This document shows positions 10,824 to 19,227 of a stretch of 64,000 nt of DNA, piece by piece (position 1 is the first letter of the stretch; every line of letters begins with the position of its first letter). The notes beneath the pieces were generated by a model, which did no database searches, was not told the DNA's origin, and saw only the letters and a list, made by a program, of their open reading frames with translations. The position numbers and the translations under genes are program-made. The DNA is from Planctomycetota bacterium (lineage in GTDB: Bacteria; Planctomycetota; J058; JAJDCQ01). The DNA lies in assembly GCA_029260755.1 (NCBI GenBank), contig JAJDCQ010000043.1:124001-188000 (forward strand). Direction: 5' to 3'.

Positions 10824-12188
10824 CTACGGGACCGGCGTCACGTCGACGATGCTGATCGACTCGCGCGCGAAGCTCCGCGGCATCTTCATCACCGAGTACG
10901 GCCCGCCGGTGCGGGGCGGCGTCTGGCCCGACAGGGTCTGCGCCGTGATCTCCGCCTCGCCGTCCTCGAGGAGCCGCACCTGGCTGACGCCCATGAACTG
11001 CGTTCCGCCCGCGCCTCCGGCGAACGCGGCGACGACCTGCTCGGTGGCGAAGTCGACGTTCGCCGGCGCCGCGCCGCCGATCCGGGCGGTCCAGATGGCG
11101 TCGAGGGTGGCCCGGTCGCGGATGACGAGCACCTCGCGCGGTCCGCCGTAGATGCTCACCTGATCACTCCCGAGCGCCTCGAGCGGCGCGAAGCTCGGCG
11201 CCTCGCGACGGATCGTGCCGGTCGTCGCGTTCGTCCGGAGGATGATGAACGGCGTCTCGGTCGCCGGCGGCGGGGCGGCGCCGCCGCGGTAGTGGTTCAG
11301 GTCGTAGTGGACGCGGAGCTCGTCGCTCGCGCCGTCGTGGATGATCCGGCGCAGCGCGATCGAGTTGCCGAAGCTGCCGATGAAGCCCGCGTGGATGGCG
11401 ATCACCTGCTCGCGGGCGAAGTCGATCGCCGGCTGCGGCGCGGGGAGCGGCTGGCCGGGCGCGTGGAGCTGCCAGTGGGCGTCGAAGCTGCCCTGGTCAC
11501 GGAAGACCCGCAGCTCGCCCTGGTAGGTCGAGTCGTTCGCGCCGATCGCGCTGTTGCTGCCCGCGTCGAGGATCTCGAAGCCGAGCTCCTCCTGCCGGGA
11601 CGTCACGACCGCGGCGCCCGAGGCGCCGGTCGTCTCGACGGTGACGAGGTCGAACGGGCTCGTGATCGCCTGGGTGTGCAGCATCCAGGCCTCGGGATGA
11701 CGCTCGCGGACGACGAGGTGGAGGTCGCCCGAGCTCACGTCCTGACGGACGCGGACGACCTGGGTGGTCGGGCTCCCCGAGCCCTGCGGACCGAGGAACG
11801 CGCCGGCGACCGCGTTCGAGGCGAAGTCGATCGTCGGGACGACGCCGGCCGGGTCGTGGGCCTGGGAGAACGCCGTCCACGAGGCGTCGTCGATGATGAC
11901 GACCTCCTCGGGCCCGGTCAGATTGCGCGCGGTCTGGCTGCCGTCGGACTGGGCGAGCAGGAGCCGGTCCTCGAGCTGGACCGCGCCGCCGCCACCACCG
12001 CCGGAGCCGCCACCGCCGCCTGAGCCACCACCGCCGGCGCCGCCGCCGCTGCCGCCACCGGTGGTGCCCGATCCGAGGGCCCCGCCGCTTCCGCTCCCGC
12101 CGCTGCTGCAACCGGCCAGCGCCACGGCGCCCGCGATCACCGCAGCGGCCGGCGCGACCCAACGCCCCTTCGTCTTCCGCATCATCAT
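10824..12188 (-). CDS. Lipoprotein with repeated PrcB-like C-terminal domains
   Basis: 454 aa. The N-terminus is a lipoprotein signal peptide with lipobox LAGC and lipidated Cys 27. A Gly/Ser low-complexity spacer follows (about 28-70). About three tandem globular modules then share the pattern 'I-D-x-ASW ... IDFA/S ... V-x-R/V-R ...' typical of PrcB C-terminal domains (protease-complex component). The clearest is the last (about 345-450), with VDFATEQVVAAFAGG. The start is one of three consecutive ATG codons (12188, 12185, 12182); a weak GAGAG box precedes them. Likely a periplasmic, membrane-tethered protein; no protease gene is adjacent. Confidence 0.75.
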   Translation of the reverse strand: MMMRKTKGRWVAPAAAVIAGAVALAGCSSGGSGSGGALGSGTTGGGSGGGAGGGGSGGGGGSGGGGGGAVQLEDRLLLAQSDGSQTARNLTGPEEVVIIDDASWTAFSQAHDPAGVVPTIDFASNAVAGAFLGPQGSGSPTTQVVRVRQDVSSGDLHLVVRERHPEAWMLHTQAITSPFDLVTVETTGASGAAVVTSRQEELGFEILDAGSNSAIGANDSTYQGELRVFRDQGSFDAHWQLHAPGQPLPAPQPAIDFAREQVIAIHAGFIGSFGNSIALRRIIHDGASDELRVHYDLNHYRGGAAPPPATETPFIILRTNATTGTIRREAPSFAPLEALGSDQVSIYGGPREVLVIRDRATLDAIWTARIGGAAPANVDFATEQVVAAFAGGAGGTQFMGVSQVRLLEDGEAEITAQTLSGQTPPRTGGPYSVMKMPRSFARESISIVDVTPVP

Positions 12189-12303
12189 TGTCTCTCTCTG
12201 CCAGAACCCAAAGGACGTCCCCTCGTCGCAATGACGAAGCGCGCCACGCTCATCCTTCGATCCGATCGGCGGCGACTCCAACCACTTCCTTAACTTCCCC
12301 GCG

Positions 12304-12332
12304 TTGCACTCTTCGGAACCGCCCCGTAGCCT
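12304..12332 (+). promoter_or_regulatory. Promoter of the tandem ABC-exporter operon
   Basis: TTGCAC (12304-12309), 17-nt spacer, TAGCCT (12327-12332). The -10 box ends 9 nt before the ATG at 12342, so the leader would be about 2-3 nt, effectively leaderless. Confidence 0.5.
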
Positions 12333-12341
12333 CGTCGTTCC

Positions 12342-13364
12342 ATGGCCGAGCCGATCATCTCCCTCCAGGACCTCACCCGCCGCTTCGGCCCGCGCACCGC
12401 CCTTGATCGCGTCACCCTGGAGATCCCGCCCGGCGTGACGGGGCTCCTCGGCCCGAACGGCGCGGGGAAGTCGACCCTCGTCCGGATCCTCCTCGGAATG
12501 GATCACCCCGATGGCGGCACCGTCCGCGTCCTCGGCCGCGATCCGGTCACCGACGGGCGCGAGGTGCGCCGCCGCGTCGGCTACTCGGCCGAGGGGCCCT
12601 CGCTCGTCCCCGGCCTCCAGGGCGTCGAGCAGGTCGCCCTCGCCGCCGAGCTCGCCGGCTGGGCGCGGCGCGACGCGCTCCTGCGGGCGCACGAGTCGCT
12701 CGCGTTCGTCGGCCTGGAGGAGGCGCGCTACCGCAAGGTCGAGCAGTACTCGACCGGGATGCGTCAGCGCCTCAAGCTCGCCCAGGCCGTCGTCGCCGGG
12801 CCGCAGCTCCTCGTCCTCGACGAGCCGACCAACGGCCTCGACCCCGAGGGGCGTCGCGACGTCATCGCGATGATCCGTACGCTCGCCGAGCGGGACGGCG
12901 TGAGCATCCTGCTGTCGAGCCACGTCCTCCGCGACGTCGAGGCGGCGTGCCGGTGGGCGATCGTCCTCCGGGCCGGCGCGGTCGTGTCGGAGGGTCCGGT
13001 CGAGGAGCACCACGTCGAGGAAGCCGACGCCGGCGGGCGGACCTGGATCGTGCGCGTGATCGGCGACGCCGAGGCGTTCCGGAGCGCCGCGCGGGCCGGC
13101 GGCGCCGAGGCCGCCGAATCGCTCGGCGACGGCGCGCGCACCCGCGTCGAGGCGAGCGGCGCCCGGCAGGTGTTCGCGTGGGCGCGGTCGGCCGGGGTGA
13201 GCGTTCTCGAGTGCCGCCCGGCGCGGACGAGCCTCGAGGAGGTCTACCTCCGCGCGTTCGGACAGGACGAGGCGGCCGACGGCGCCCGCTGGGCGGTGAT
13301 CGGAACGGGGGCGCGCCAGGATCCGGGCGCCGCCGCGGCCGCGGCCGCGGGAGGGAGCCGGTGA
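12342..13364 (+). CDS. ABC-2 type transporter ATP-binding protein (module 1)
   Basis: 340 aa with all ABC ATPase motifs: Walker A GPNGAGKST (about 38-46), signature YSTGMRQRLKLAQ, Walker B LLVLDEPTNGLDP, and the H-loop SSHVL. The C-terminal ~110 residues resemble the accessory domain found on CcmA/NatA-type exporter ATPases. It is the first of four genes in one operon; its stop codon overlaps the GTG start of the permease gene. It should energise export through the permease encoded next. The substrate is unknown. Confidence 0.9.
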   Translation: MAEPIISLQDLTRRFGPRTALDRVTLEIPPGVTGLLGPNGAGKSTLVRILLGMDHPDGGTVRVLGRDPVTDGREVRRRVGYSAEGPSLVPGLQGVEQVALAAELAGWARRDALLRAHESLAFVGLEEARYRKVEQYSTGMRQRLKLAQAVVAGPQLLVLDEPTNGLDPEGRRDVIAMIRTLAERDGVSILLSSHVLRDVEAACRWAIVLRAGAVVSEGPVEEHHVEEADAGGRTWIVRVIGDAEAFRSAARAGGAEAAESLGDGARTRVEASGARQVFAWARSAGVSVLECRPARTSLEEVYLRAFGQDEAADGARWAVIGTGARQDPGAAAAAAAGGSR

Positions 13365-14290
13365 ACGAGCAACGGACGAGCCCCGAGGTCGGCGCCGCGA
13401 GCGCGCCAGGCGCCGCCCGCCTCGGCCACGGCACTCACGGCCCGGCCGGCGGGCTGGTCGGTCGCTGGCGGCGATTCTGGCCGATCGCCCGGACCGAGAT
13501 CTCGCTCCTGTTCCGGCGCAAGAGCGTCTGGGTCTTCCTGATCCTGACCGGGTTCCACTTCCTCGTCGCGTCGATGACGATCTACTTCGCGTCGCTGCCG
13601 CGGTTCCGTCAGGGGTTCCTCAAGGCGATCCTCATGCGGACCGAGGACCCGTCGCGGTTCTTCCTCAACTTCATGCTCATCCAGGAGGGCGTCGTCGTCC
13701 TCCTCGTCGCGTTCGCCGGGGCCGGCCTCGTCGCGCGCGATGTCCGGACCGGCGCCCTGCCGTTCTACCTGGCGCGCCCGGTCGATCGGATCGACTACGT
13801 CCTCGGCAAGCTCATCGCCCTGACGACGATCGCCGCGATGGCCACCATCGTGCCGCCGCTGTTCCTCTTCATGGAGGCGGCGATGCTCGACCCCGACAGC
13901 GCCTACGTCGTCGACCACCTGCGCGTCCTGATCGCGATCATCGTCTACGGCGGGCTCCAGGCGATGTTCACGGCCCTGATCGCCCTCGGCCTCTCGGCCC
14001 TGTTCCGCGATCCGCGCGCGGTCCTGATCGCGTGGATCGGGCTGTTCGTGATGATGCCGATCGCGGGGCGGATCGCGCGGGCGAGCTTCGACGACCGGCG
14101 CGCCTACGTGATCAGCATGTGGCGGCACATGCGTCAGGTCGGCGACGTCGCCTTCGGGGACGAGGACCGAATACGGAAGCACCGGTTCCCCATGTGGCTG
14201 AGCGCGCTCATCCTCGCCGGGGTGGCGGGCGGGAGCGCCGCCGCCCTCGCGACGCGTGTCCGGGCGACCGACGTGGTGGCCGACCCGTGA
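13361..14290 (+). CDS. ABC-2 type transporter permease (module 1)
   Basis: 309 aa. A hydrophilic N-terminus of about 50 residues is followed by six predicted membrane helices. A soluble stretch with ALPFYLARPVDRIDYVLGK after the second helix is the 'switch to other half' pattern common in ABC-2 permeases. GTG 13361 overlaps the preceding stop codon (GTGA) and is preceded by GGGAGG, so translation is coupled. Partner of the ATPase encoded at 12342-13364. Confidence 0.85.
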   Translation: MNEQRTSPEVGAASAPGAARLGHGTHGPAGGLVGRWRRFWPIARTEISLLFRRKSVWVFLILTGFHFLVASMTIYFASLPRFRQGFLKAILMRTEDPSRFFLNFMLIQEGVVVLLVAFAGAGLVARDVRTGALPFYLARPVDRIDYVLGKLIALTTIAAMATIVPPLFLFMEAAMLDPDSAYVVDHLRVLIAIIVYGGLQAMFTALIALGLSALFRDPRAVLIAWIGLFVMMPIAGRIARASFDDRRAYVISMWRHMRQVGDVAFGDEDRIRKHRFPMWLSALILAGVAGGSAAALATRVRATDVVADP

Positions 14291-15765
14291 GCTTCGTCGA
14301 GGCGGATGGCGACGGACGCGGGGCGACCTCCGACCGGCACCGGGTGCGACGGCGCTCGGCGTCGGGCCGGCTCATCAAGGGCTACTACGCATCGGGCTAC
14401 GGCGAGGGGCGGCTGGCGTCCGATCCCGAGAGCGACGCCGACGACGGCCACGGCCACGGCGCGTCCCGAGCCGGCGACCCGGACACCGCCTCCGCGCGCA
14501 CGCGACGGCGAACCTCGTCCGCGGGCGGCGCGAGCGAGCGCCTGCAACGCTCTGCCGTCGCCCGCGTCCCGCTCCCCCAGGAGGGAGCGGCGTCTCCGCC
14601 GCCCACCCTCGGGCCGAGCGAAGCGCCCATCGCTCCGGGGTCCGGCCGCTTCCTCGTCGATGAGCCTGGCTCGGTGGCGATCCCGCCGCGCCCGGTCGCG
14701 GCGAGCCCGGTCGCTCCGAGCCCGACGACGCCGCCAGCCACCGCGACGCCGGTCGCCGCTCCGGCCACGCCGGCCGCGAGCCCGCCCCGCCGGCCGGCCC
14801 GCGAGGGGCCGGCGACGATCGCGGCCACGGGCGTGGCGCGCCTCTACGGCACCGTCCTCGGGCTCGCCGGCGTCGACCTCCGCGTCCACCCCGGCGTGAC
14901 GGGGCTGCTCGGCCCGAACGGGGCCGGCAAGACGACGCTGCTCCGCCTGATCGCCGGCCTCGACCGGCCGACCCGCGGCGAGCTCCGCGTGCTCGGCGAG
15001 GCGCCGTTCGACAACGCCGAGCTGCGGCGGCGCGTCGGCTTCGCCGCCGACGGCGACGTCCTCTGGCCAGACCTCACCGGGCTGCAGGTCGCCGAGCTCC
15101 TCCTCCGTCTCGACGGGCTGTCCGCGCGAGCCGCCCGCGACCGCGCCCGCGAGCTCCTCGAGCAGGTCGGCCTCGCCACCGGCAAGGGCGGCCCCGGGCG
15201 ACGACGGGTCGGCAGCTACAGCAAGGGCATGAAGCAGCGCCTCAAGGTCGGCCTCGCGATCGCGAACGACCCCGACCTGCTCCTCCTCGACGAGCCGCAG
15301 GACGGCCTCGACCCGGCCGGTCGGCGCGATCTGCGCCGCCTCGTCGATGACATGGCGAGCCGCGGCCGAACCGTCCTGTTCAGCAGCCACGTCCTCCACG
15401 AGGTCGAGGCGGTGAGCGACGTCGTCGTCCTGATGCAGCGCGGCCGGGTCGTCGCCGAGGCGCCGATCTCGGAGCTGCGAGCGCTGTGCGCCGACCGCCC
15501 CCTCCAGGTGCGGATCGAGCTCCCCGACCCGCGCGCGGGCGCGGCCGCCCTGGTCGCGTGGCGCGAGGTGATCCGGGTGGAGCTGCAGCGCGACGGCCTG
15601 ATCGTCTCGGTCCGCCCGTGGGATGCGTTCTTCGCGCGCCTCACCGCGACCGCCGCCGACGGGGGCGTCGTTCCGGTCTCGGTCGAGCCGCTCGACGACA
15701 CCCTCGAGGCGGTGTTCGACTACATCGTCGCCGGCGTCTCCGACGCGACGGAGGCGCACCCGTGA
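14287..15765 (+). CDS. ABC-2 type transporter ATP-binding protein (module 2) with long disordered N-terminus
   Basis: 492 aa. The first ~180 residues are low complexity (Ser, Arg, then Pro/Ala/Thr-rich) with no recognisable fold. The ABC ATPase domain follows, with GPNGAGKTT, YSKGMKQRLKVG, LLLLDEPQDGLDP and SSHVL all present. GTG 14287 overlaps the preceding stop (GTGA). An internal start nearer the ATPase domain cannot be excluded, but the frame stays open across the whole extension. The extension is absent from the module 1 ATPase, so the two are not simple duplicates. Confidence 0.85.
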   Translation: MSFVEADGDGRGATSDRHRVRRRSASGRLIKGYYASGYGEGRLASDPESDADDGHGHGASRAGDPDTASARTRRRTSSAGGASERLQRSAVARVPLPQEGAASPPPTLGPSEAPIAPGSGRFLVDEPGSVAIPPRPVAASPVAPSPTTPPATATPVAAPATPAASPPRRPAREGPATIAATGVARLYGTVLGLAGVDLRVHPGVTGLLGPNGAGKTTLLRLIAGLDRPTRGELRVLGEAPFDNAELRRRVGFAADGDVLWPDLTGLQVAELLLRLDGLSARAARDRARELLEQVGLATGKGGPGRRRVGSYSKGMKQRLKVGLAIANDPDLLLLDEPQDGLDPAGRRDLRRLVDDMASRGRTVLFSSHVLHEVEAVSDVVVLMQRGRVVAEAPISELRALCADRPLQVRIELPDPRAGAAALVAWREVIRVELQRDGLIVSVRPWDAFFARLTATAADGGVVPVSVEPLDDTLEAVFDYIVAGVSDATEAHP

Positions 15766-16586
15766 CCGGCGCCGCCGCGAGCACCCGACCTAGGAGCGCC
15801 GCGCCGGTGCTGCTCGCGTTCTGCCTCGCCCGCAACCTGGCGAGCCGCCGCGCGATCGCCCTCTCCGCCCTCGCCGCGTTCATGATCGCGATCGTGGCAG
15901 GCTTCCGGATGCGCGGCGTCCGGCCCGAGATCGTCTTCTTCGTGAAGGACATCACGGTCCACGCCCTCTGCGAGGTCTACGCCGTCCTCGCCGCGGTCGC
16001 CTTCGGGACCGGCGTCTGGGACGAGGAGCGGCAGGCGGGGACGCTCGAGACGCTCCTCGCGCGACCGATCGGACGGGTCCAGCTCTTCCTCGTCCGGCTC
16101 GTCGCCGCCGTCGCCTCGACCCTCGCGATCGTCCTCGTCACCTACGCCGGGTTCGCGGCCGTCGGCGCGCCCGACCTGACGCTCGCCCTGCACCTGCTGC
16201 CCGCGCCCGTCCTGACGGTCGTCGCCCTCGTGCCGCTCTTCGCCGTCTTCGGCCTGGCGCTCCCTCGCCCCGCGATCTGCTCGCTCCTGTGGGGCTTCTT
16301 CCTCGAGATCCTGATCGCGAACATGCCGGGCATCGTGAAGGCGCTGACGGTCAACTTCTACGCGCGCAGCCTCGTCGCCGCCGCCGCCGCCCAGCACGGG
16401 ATCGACCCGGCCGACATAGGCGTGATCACCCCGACGGGCGACGTCGCCGACCTCGTCGCCGCGGAGCTGCCGCCGTTCAGCGCGCCGGTCGCGACCGCCG
16501 TGATGATCGGTTTTGCGCTCGTCTGTACCGCGCTCGGCGCGCGACTCGCGCGGCGCGCGAGCGTCGCCGCGCGTCCCGGCGACTGA
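15762..16586 (+). CDS. ABC-2 type transporter permease (module 2)
   Basis: 274 aa with about six membrane helices. The motif GTLETLLARPIGRVQLFLVR after the second helix is characteristic of ABC-2 permeases. GTG 15762 overlaps the stop of the upstream ATPase gene (GTGA). It completes the second exporter module and is the last gene of the operon. Confidence 0.85.
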   Translation: MTGAAASTRPRSAAPVLLAFCLARNLASRRAIALSALAAFMIAIVAGFRMRGVRPEIVFFVKDITVHALCEVYAVLAAVAFGTGVWDEERQAGTLETLLARPIGRVQLFLVRLVAAVASTLAIVLVTYAGFAAVGAPDLTLALHLLPAPVLTVVALVPLFAVFGLALPRPAICSLLWGFFLEILIANMPGIVKALTVNFYARSLVAAAAAQHGIDPADIGVITPTGDVADLVAAELPPFSAPVATAVMIGFALVCTALGARLARRASVAARPGD

Positions 16587-16976
16587 CCCTCATCCGATCG
16601 CCGAGGCCGGCCTCCGGGCCCGCCCGAGCCAACATCGGTTGTCGGTCACACGACCCTAAACGTCCTGCCATCGGCCGTTTGGCGTGAACGCCCGCGGCGC
16701 GGGCGCTCGAGCGCGCCGCCACTCCCGCGCAAGCTCGCAAGCTCCCCACTGCCCCCCACGGACGCATCTCTAGACGTTTTCGTCGACTCCGCCCCTGCGC
16801 CCGGGGACCGGGACGCATCCAGGGCGATCTTCGCTCCATCGTCGCCGTTGGGGGAGCGGACCGCTCAGAGCACCGTATATCGTGGTTGACTCCCCCACGT
16901 GACCTACATATGGGCATTCTCTCGACCTAAATTCGCGGTATCGCGCGTGGCGCGCGGGCCCCGTCCGAAAGCAAGC
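16587..16976. other. Intergenic spacer before mraZ
   Basis: This ~390-nt stretch contains no credible ORF or tRNA. It holds a small GC hairpin (16689-16705) and copies of a TGGGGGAG motif: forward at 16849-16856, inverted at 16890-16897. The same motif recurs in the mraZ promoter region. Confidence 0.6.
16689..16705 (+). terminator. Possible terminator of the ABC-exporter operon
   Basis: A 7-bp all-GC stem (16689-16695 with 16699-16705) with a 3-nt loop lies about 100 nt past the last permease gene. There is no T-run, so support is weak. Confidence 0.3.
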
Positions 16977-17005
16977 TTGACGTTCGTGGGGGAGAGGTCT
17001 ATAAC
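16977..17005 (+). promoter_or_regulatory. mraZ promoter
   Basis: TTGACG (16977-16982), exactly 17 nt, then TATAAC (17000-17005). This is one of the best sigma70-type promoters in the window. Predicted start near 17012 gives a ~70-nt leader. Confidence 0.75.
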
Positions 17006-17006
17006 T

Positions 17007-17031
17007 GTGGTATGAGGTGGGGGAGAGTGGG
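17007..17031 (+). promoter_or_regulatory. MraZ binding boxes (autoregulatory operator)
   Basis: Three direct repeats GTGGT, GTGGG and GTGGG begin at 17007, 17017 and 17027, an exact 10-bp period. This matches the TGGGN repeats with 5-nt spacers known for MraZ. They cover the transcription start region, as expected for repression of the gene's own promoter. A further GTGGG lies at 16986-16990. Confidence 0.7.
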
Positions 17032-17082
17032 AAACACCCTACCGATCTCGTAAAACACGAACAATAAGTTGGTTAAGGCCTC

Positions 17083-17541
17083 ATGGGCCCCGTTCTGCTG
17101 GGCGAGTTTCGCCACTCGCTCGATGACAAGCACCGGGTCAGCGTTCCGGCGCGCTTCCGTGAGGTCCTCGACCCGCGGAAGGCGGACGACGGGTTCTATC
17201 TCGCTCGAGGCCTGGATGGGGCGATCTGGATGTTCACCGCGGCGCAGTGGGGCGAGGTCGACTCGATCTTCCAGAACCTGCGTGGCGGCGGACTCGGCAG
17301 CGCGAAGGTGCGCGAGTTCGAGAGGGCGTTCTACAAGAGCGCGATGTTCGGCGTGCCGGACAAGCAGGGGCGGATCACGCTCACCGAGCGGCTCCTGGGT
17401 CACGCGGGCATCAAGAAGGAGATCGTGTTCATCGGGATGCCGCACAAGATCGAGATCTGGGCGGCGGAACGGCAGCGCGACTTCGACGACGAGTACGAGG
17501 GAGATCGCTACGACGAGGTGGCCCGCGAGTTCTTCGGATAG
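17083..17541 (+). CDS. mraZ: Transcriptional regulator MraZ
   Basis: 152 aa, the usual length. The first AbrB-like half starts with GEFRHSLDDKHRVSVPARFRE, the family hallmark. The second half contains the matching repeat (LIGRITL-type: KQGRITLTERLLGHAG). MraZ is a ring-forming DNA-binding protein that controls the division and cell wall cluster. In most bacteria it directly precedes rsmH. Here the next plus-strand gene is a small unknown one, then a terminator, and rsmH follows only 3.2 kb later. Confidence 0.95.
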   Translation: MGPVLLGEFRHSLDDKHRVSVPARFREVLDPRKADDGFYLARGLDGAIWMFTAAQWGEVDSIFQNLRGGGLGSAKVREFERAFYKSAMFGVPDKQGRITLTERLLGHAGIKKEIVFIGMPHKIEIWAAERQRDFDDEYEGDRYDEVAREFFG

Positions 17542-17631
17542 CGGGTGTCGTAGGCGGTCGGGCTGAAGCAAGAAAAAACGGGCAGACGCAGCAGAAGACG
17601 CGGACGAGGCAGCCAGAAGGGGAGAGGCGCC

Positions 17632-17880
17632 ATGGGACTCTGGTTTGGTGGACAGGAGTGGGAGGATCGGCGCGGCCAGGACGAGCTCCTCGAGAAGCTC
17701 GCCCGGCAGGTGATCCGGATGTTCATGGACGGCAAGCTCGAGTACGTCGAGCGAGAGGAGCGGACCGCCTTCGACACGGCCGCGATGGTGGCCCGCCTCC
17801 GCGCGGTCAAGCGCCCGGGCCGGCCGCCGCGCATCGGGGTCGCCACGCCGCTCGCCGCGGTCGAGGCGGGCGCCGCCTGA
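17632..17880 (+). CDS. Small protein of unknown function downstream of mraZ
   Basis: 82 aa. The ATG has a good ribosome binding site (GGGGAG 8 nt upstream). The first ~50 residues are charged and probably helical (LLEKLARQVIRMFMDGKLEYVE); the C-terminal part is basic then Ala-rich. No known domain is recognised. It lies 90 nt after mraZ and before a strong hairpin, so it probably shares the mraZ transcript. Confidence 0.7.
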   Translation: MGLWFGGQEWEDRRGQDELLEKLARQVIRMFMDGKLEYVEREERTAFDTAAMVARLRAVKRPGRPPRIGVATPLAAVEAGAA

Positions 17881-17913
17881 CGGACGCGCCGACCCTCCAG
17901 GACGACGCTCTGG

Positions 17914-17952
17914 AGATCCCGCGAGTCCCGTCCGACGGGGCTCGCGGGATCT
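17914..17952 (+). terminator. Strong terminator hairpin closing the mraZ transcript
   Basis: A perfect 12-bp stem (17914-17925 with 17941-17952) plus an inner 4-bp stem (17927-17930 with 17936-17939). It follows the small gene by 34 nt and should uncouple mraZ from rsmH. No T-run is present. Confidence 0.6.
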
Positions 17953-17983
17953 GCACGTACCGCGAGGCTCGGCGACGTCCGAA

Positions 17984-18072
17984 CCAATCCGCGTAGTCCG
18001 CGAGATTCGCGGTTTCGTTCTCTCGGCGCAAGACGAGTGGAACCGCGGATTACGCGGATTGCGCGGACTTCG
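17984..18072. repeat. GCGGATTAC-type inverted repeat, copy 1
   Basis: The left arm (17984-18014) and right arm (18040-18070) consist of 9-nt units such as GCGGATTAC/GCGGATTGC and their complements. The ~25-nt loop begins TCGTTCTCTCGGCGCAAGA. The loop and the right flank (GAGTTGCC, later GTTCCAGGAACG) recur in the copies near 56.3 and 56.5 kb. It occupies the spacer between the mraZ transcript and the convergent epimerase gene. Confidence 0.8.
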
Positions 18073-18198
18073 AGTTGCCCTGGTCCGGATTCCACTCAAC
18101 GCCGGTGCGTTTGATCTGTTCCAGGAACGGGAAGCTCACGCAGGGACACCGAGAGGCGCCGGGAACCGCCTGAGCGAGCTTGATAGCCCCTATCCGGG

Positions 18199-19227
18199 CT
18201 AGCCCACCCGCCGCACCTCGTGCCGCGCGAGGCGGCCGCGCTCCGCCCACCAGCGGAGGGCGTCACGGATCGAGTCGGCCACGGGACGACGCGGCAGCCC
18301 GAGCTCCCCGAAGGCCCGGGCGCAGTCGGCGCGCAGACCGCGCCGGGCGCAGTCGACGCCGCCGCGGGAGATGAGCGGCGCTCTTCGAGTGACCCGATCG
18401 GCGACCGCCTCGAGCGACGCGGCGGCGAGGTCGAGGAGCGGGAACGGCACCGTCACGATCGGCTTGCTCCGCCCGAGCACCTCGAGGGCGGTCGCCGCGA
18501 GCTGCCGGAGCGAGAGGTTCTCGTTCCCGAGGAGGTAGCTCACCCCGGCTCGCCCGCGCTCCGCGGCGAGGAGGTGGCCGGCGGCGCAGTCGCGGACGTC
18601 GAGAACGTTCACCGCCGTGTCGGCGACGGCGATCACCGGCGCGCGCGCCGCCGTCAGGAGCAGCCGACCGGTCGGCGTCGGCCGCACGTCGCCGGGGCCG
18701 ATCGGACCGCACGGCGCGACGATCGTGACGTCGAGGCCGTCGGCGGCGAACGAGCGGGCCACCTCGTGCGCCTCGCTCTTGCTGCGCGCGTAGGCCTCGC
18801 CGGTGAACGCGAACGGGCTCGCCTCGGTCGCGTCGCGATCGCGGCCCTGGCCGCCGAAGCGCGCGATCGAGCTCGTGTAGACGACCCGCCGCACCCCGGC
18901 GCGCCGAGCGGCGGCGAGCACCGTCGCGGTTCCCTCGACGTTCACGGCGCGCAGCAGATCGGGGTCGGGCAGCCACAGGGCGTAGACCGCGGCGAGGTGG
19001 AAGACGAGCTCGCAGCCGCGGACGGCGCGCGCGACCGCGCCGGCGTCCGTCACGTCGGCCGGGACGCGCTCGACCGGCAGCCCATCGAGGTTGTCGAGCG
19101 GCTCGCCGGGGAGATGCAGGGCGCGCACCTCCACGCCCGAGGCGAGCAGGGCGCGGACGACGTGGCTGCCGATGAAGCCGGCCGCGCCGGTGACGAGGGC
19201 GCGGCGGGCGCTCGGTGCCGTGGCCAT
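18199..19227 (-). CDS. NAD-dependent epimerase/dehydratase, HpnA-like
   Basis: 342 aa extended short-chain dehydrogenase. The nucleotide-binding motif is GAAGFIG (14-20), the active-site Ser is in YTSSIARFG (119/120), and YARSK gives Tyr 146/Lys 150. Segments LWLPDPDLLRAVNVEGT and GPGDVRPTPTGR match hopanoid-associated sugar epimerase HpnA and related dihydroflavonol-reductase-like enzymes. No other hopanoid gene is in the window, so the pathway is uncertain. Its ATG overlaps the stop of the upstream membrane-protein gene (TGATG), so the two form one operon. That operon is probably controlled by the adjacent TetR regulator. Confidence 0.85.
   Translation of the reverse strand: MATAPSARRALVTGAAGFIGSHVVRALLASGVEVRALHLPGEPLDNLDGLPVERVPADVTDAGAVARAVRGCELVFHLAAVYALWLPDPDLLRAVNVEGTATVLAAARRAGVRRVVYTSSIARFGGQGRDRDATEASPFAFTGEAYARSKSEAHEVARSFAADGLDVTIVAPCGPIGPGDVRPTPTGRLLLTAARAPVIAVADTAVNVLDVRDCAAGHLLAAERGRAGVSYLLGNENLSLRQLAATALEVLGRSKPIVTVPFPLLDLAAASLEAVADRVTRRAPLISRGGVDCARRGLRADCARAFGELGLPRRPVADSIRDALRWWAERGRLARHEVRRVG

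Noticed and set aside
17914-17952. Small RNA or attachment site
   Set aside because: Perfect nested hairpin directly after a gene is better explained as a terminator; no integrase or tRNA is near.
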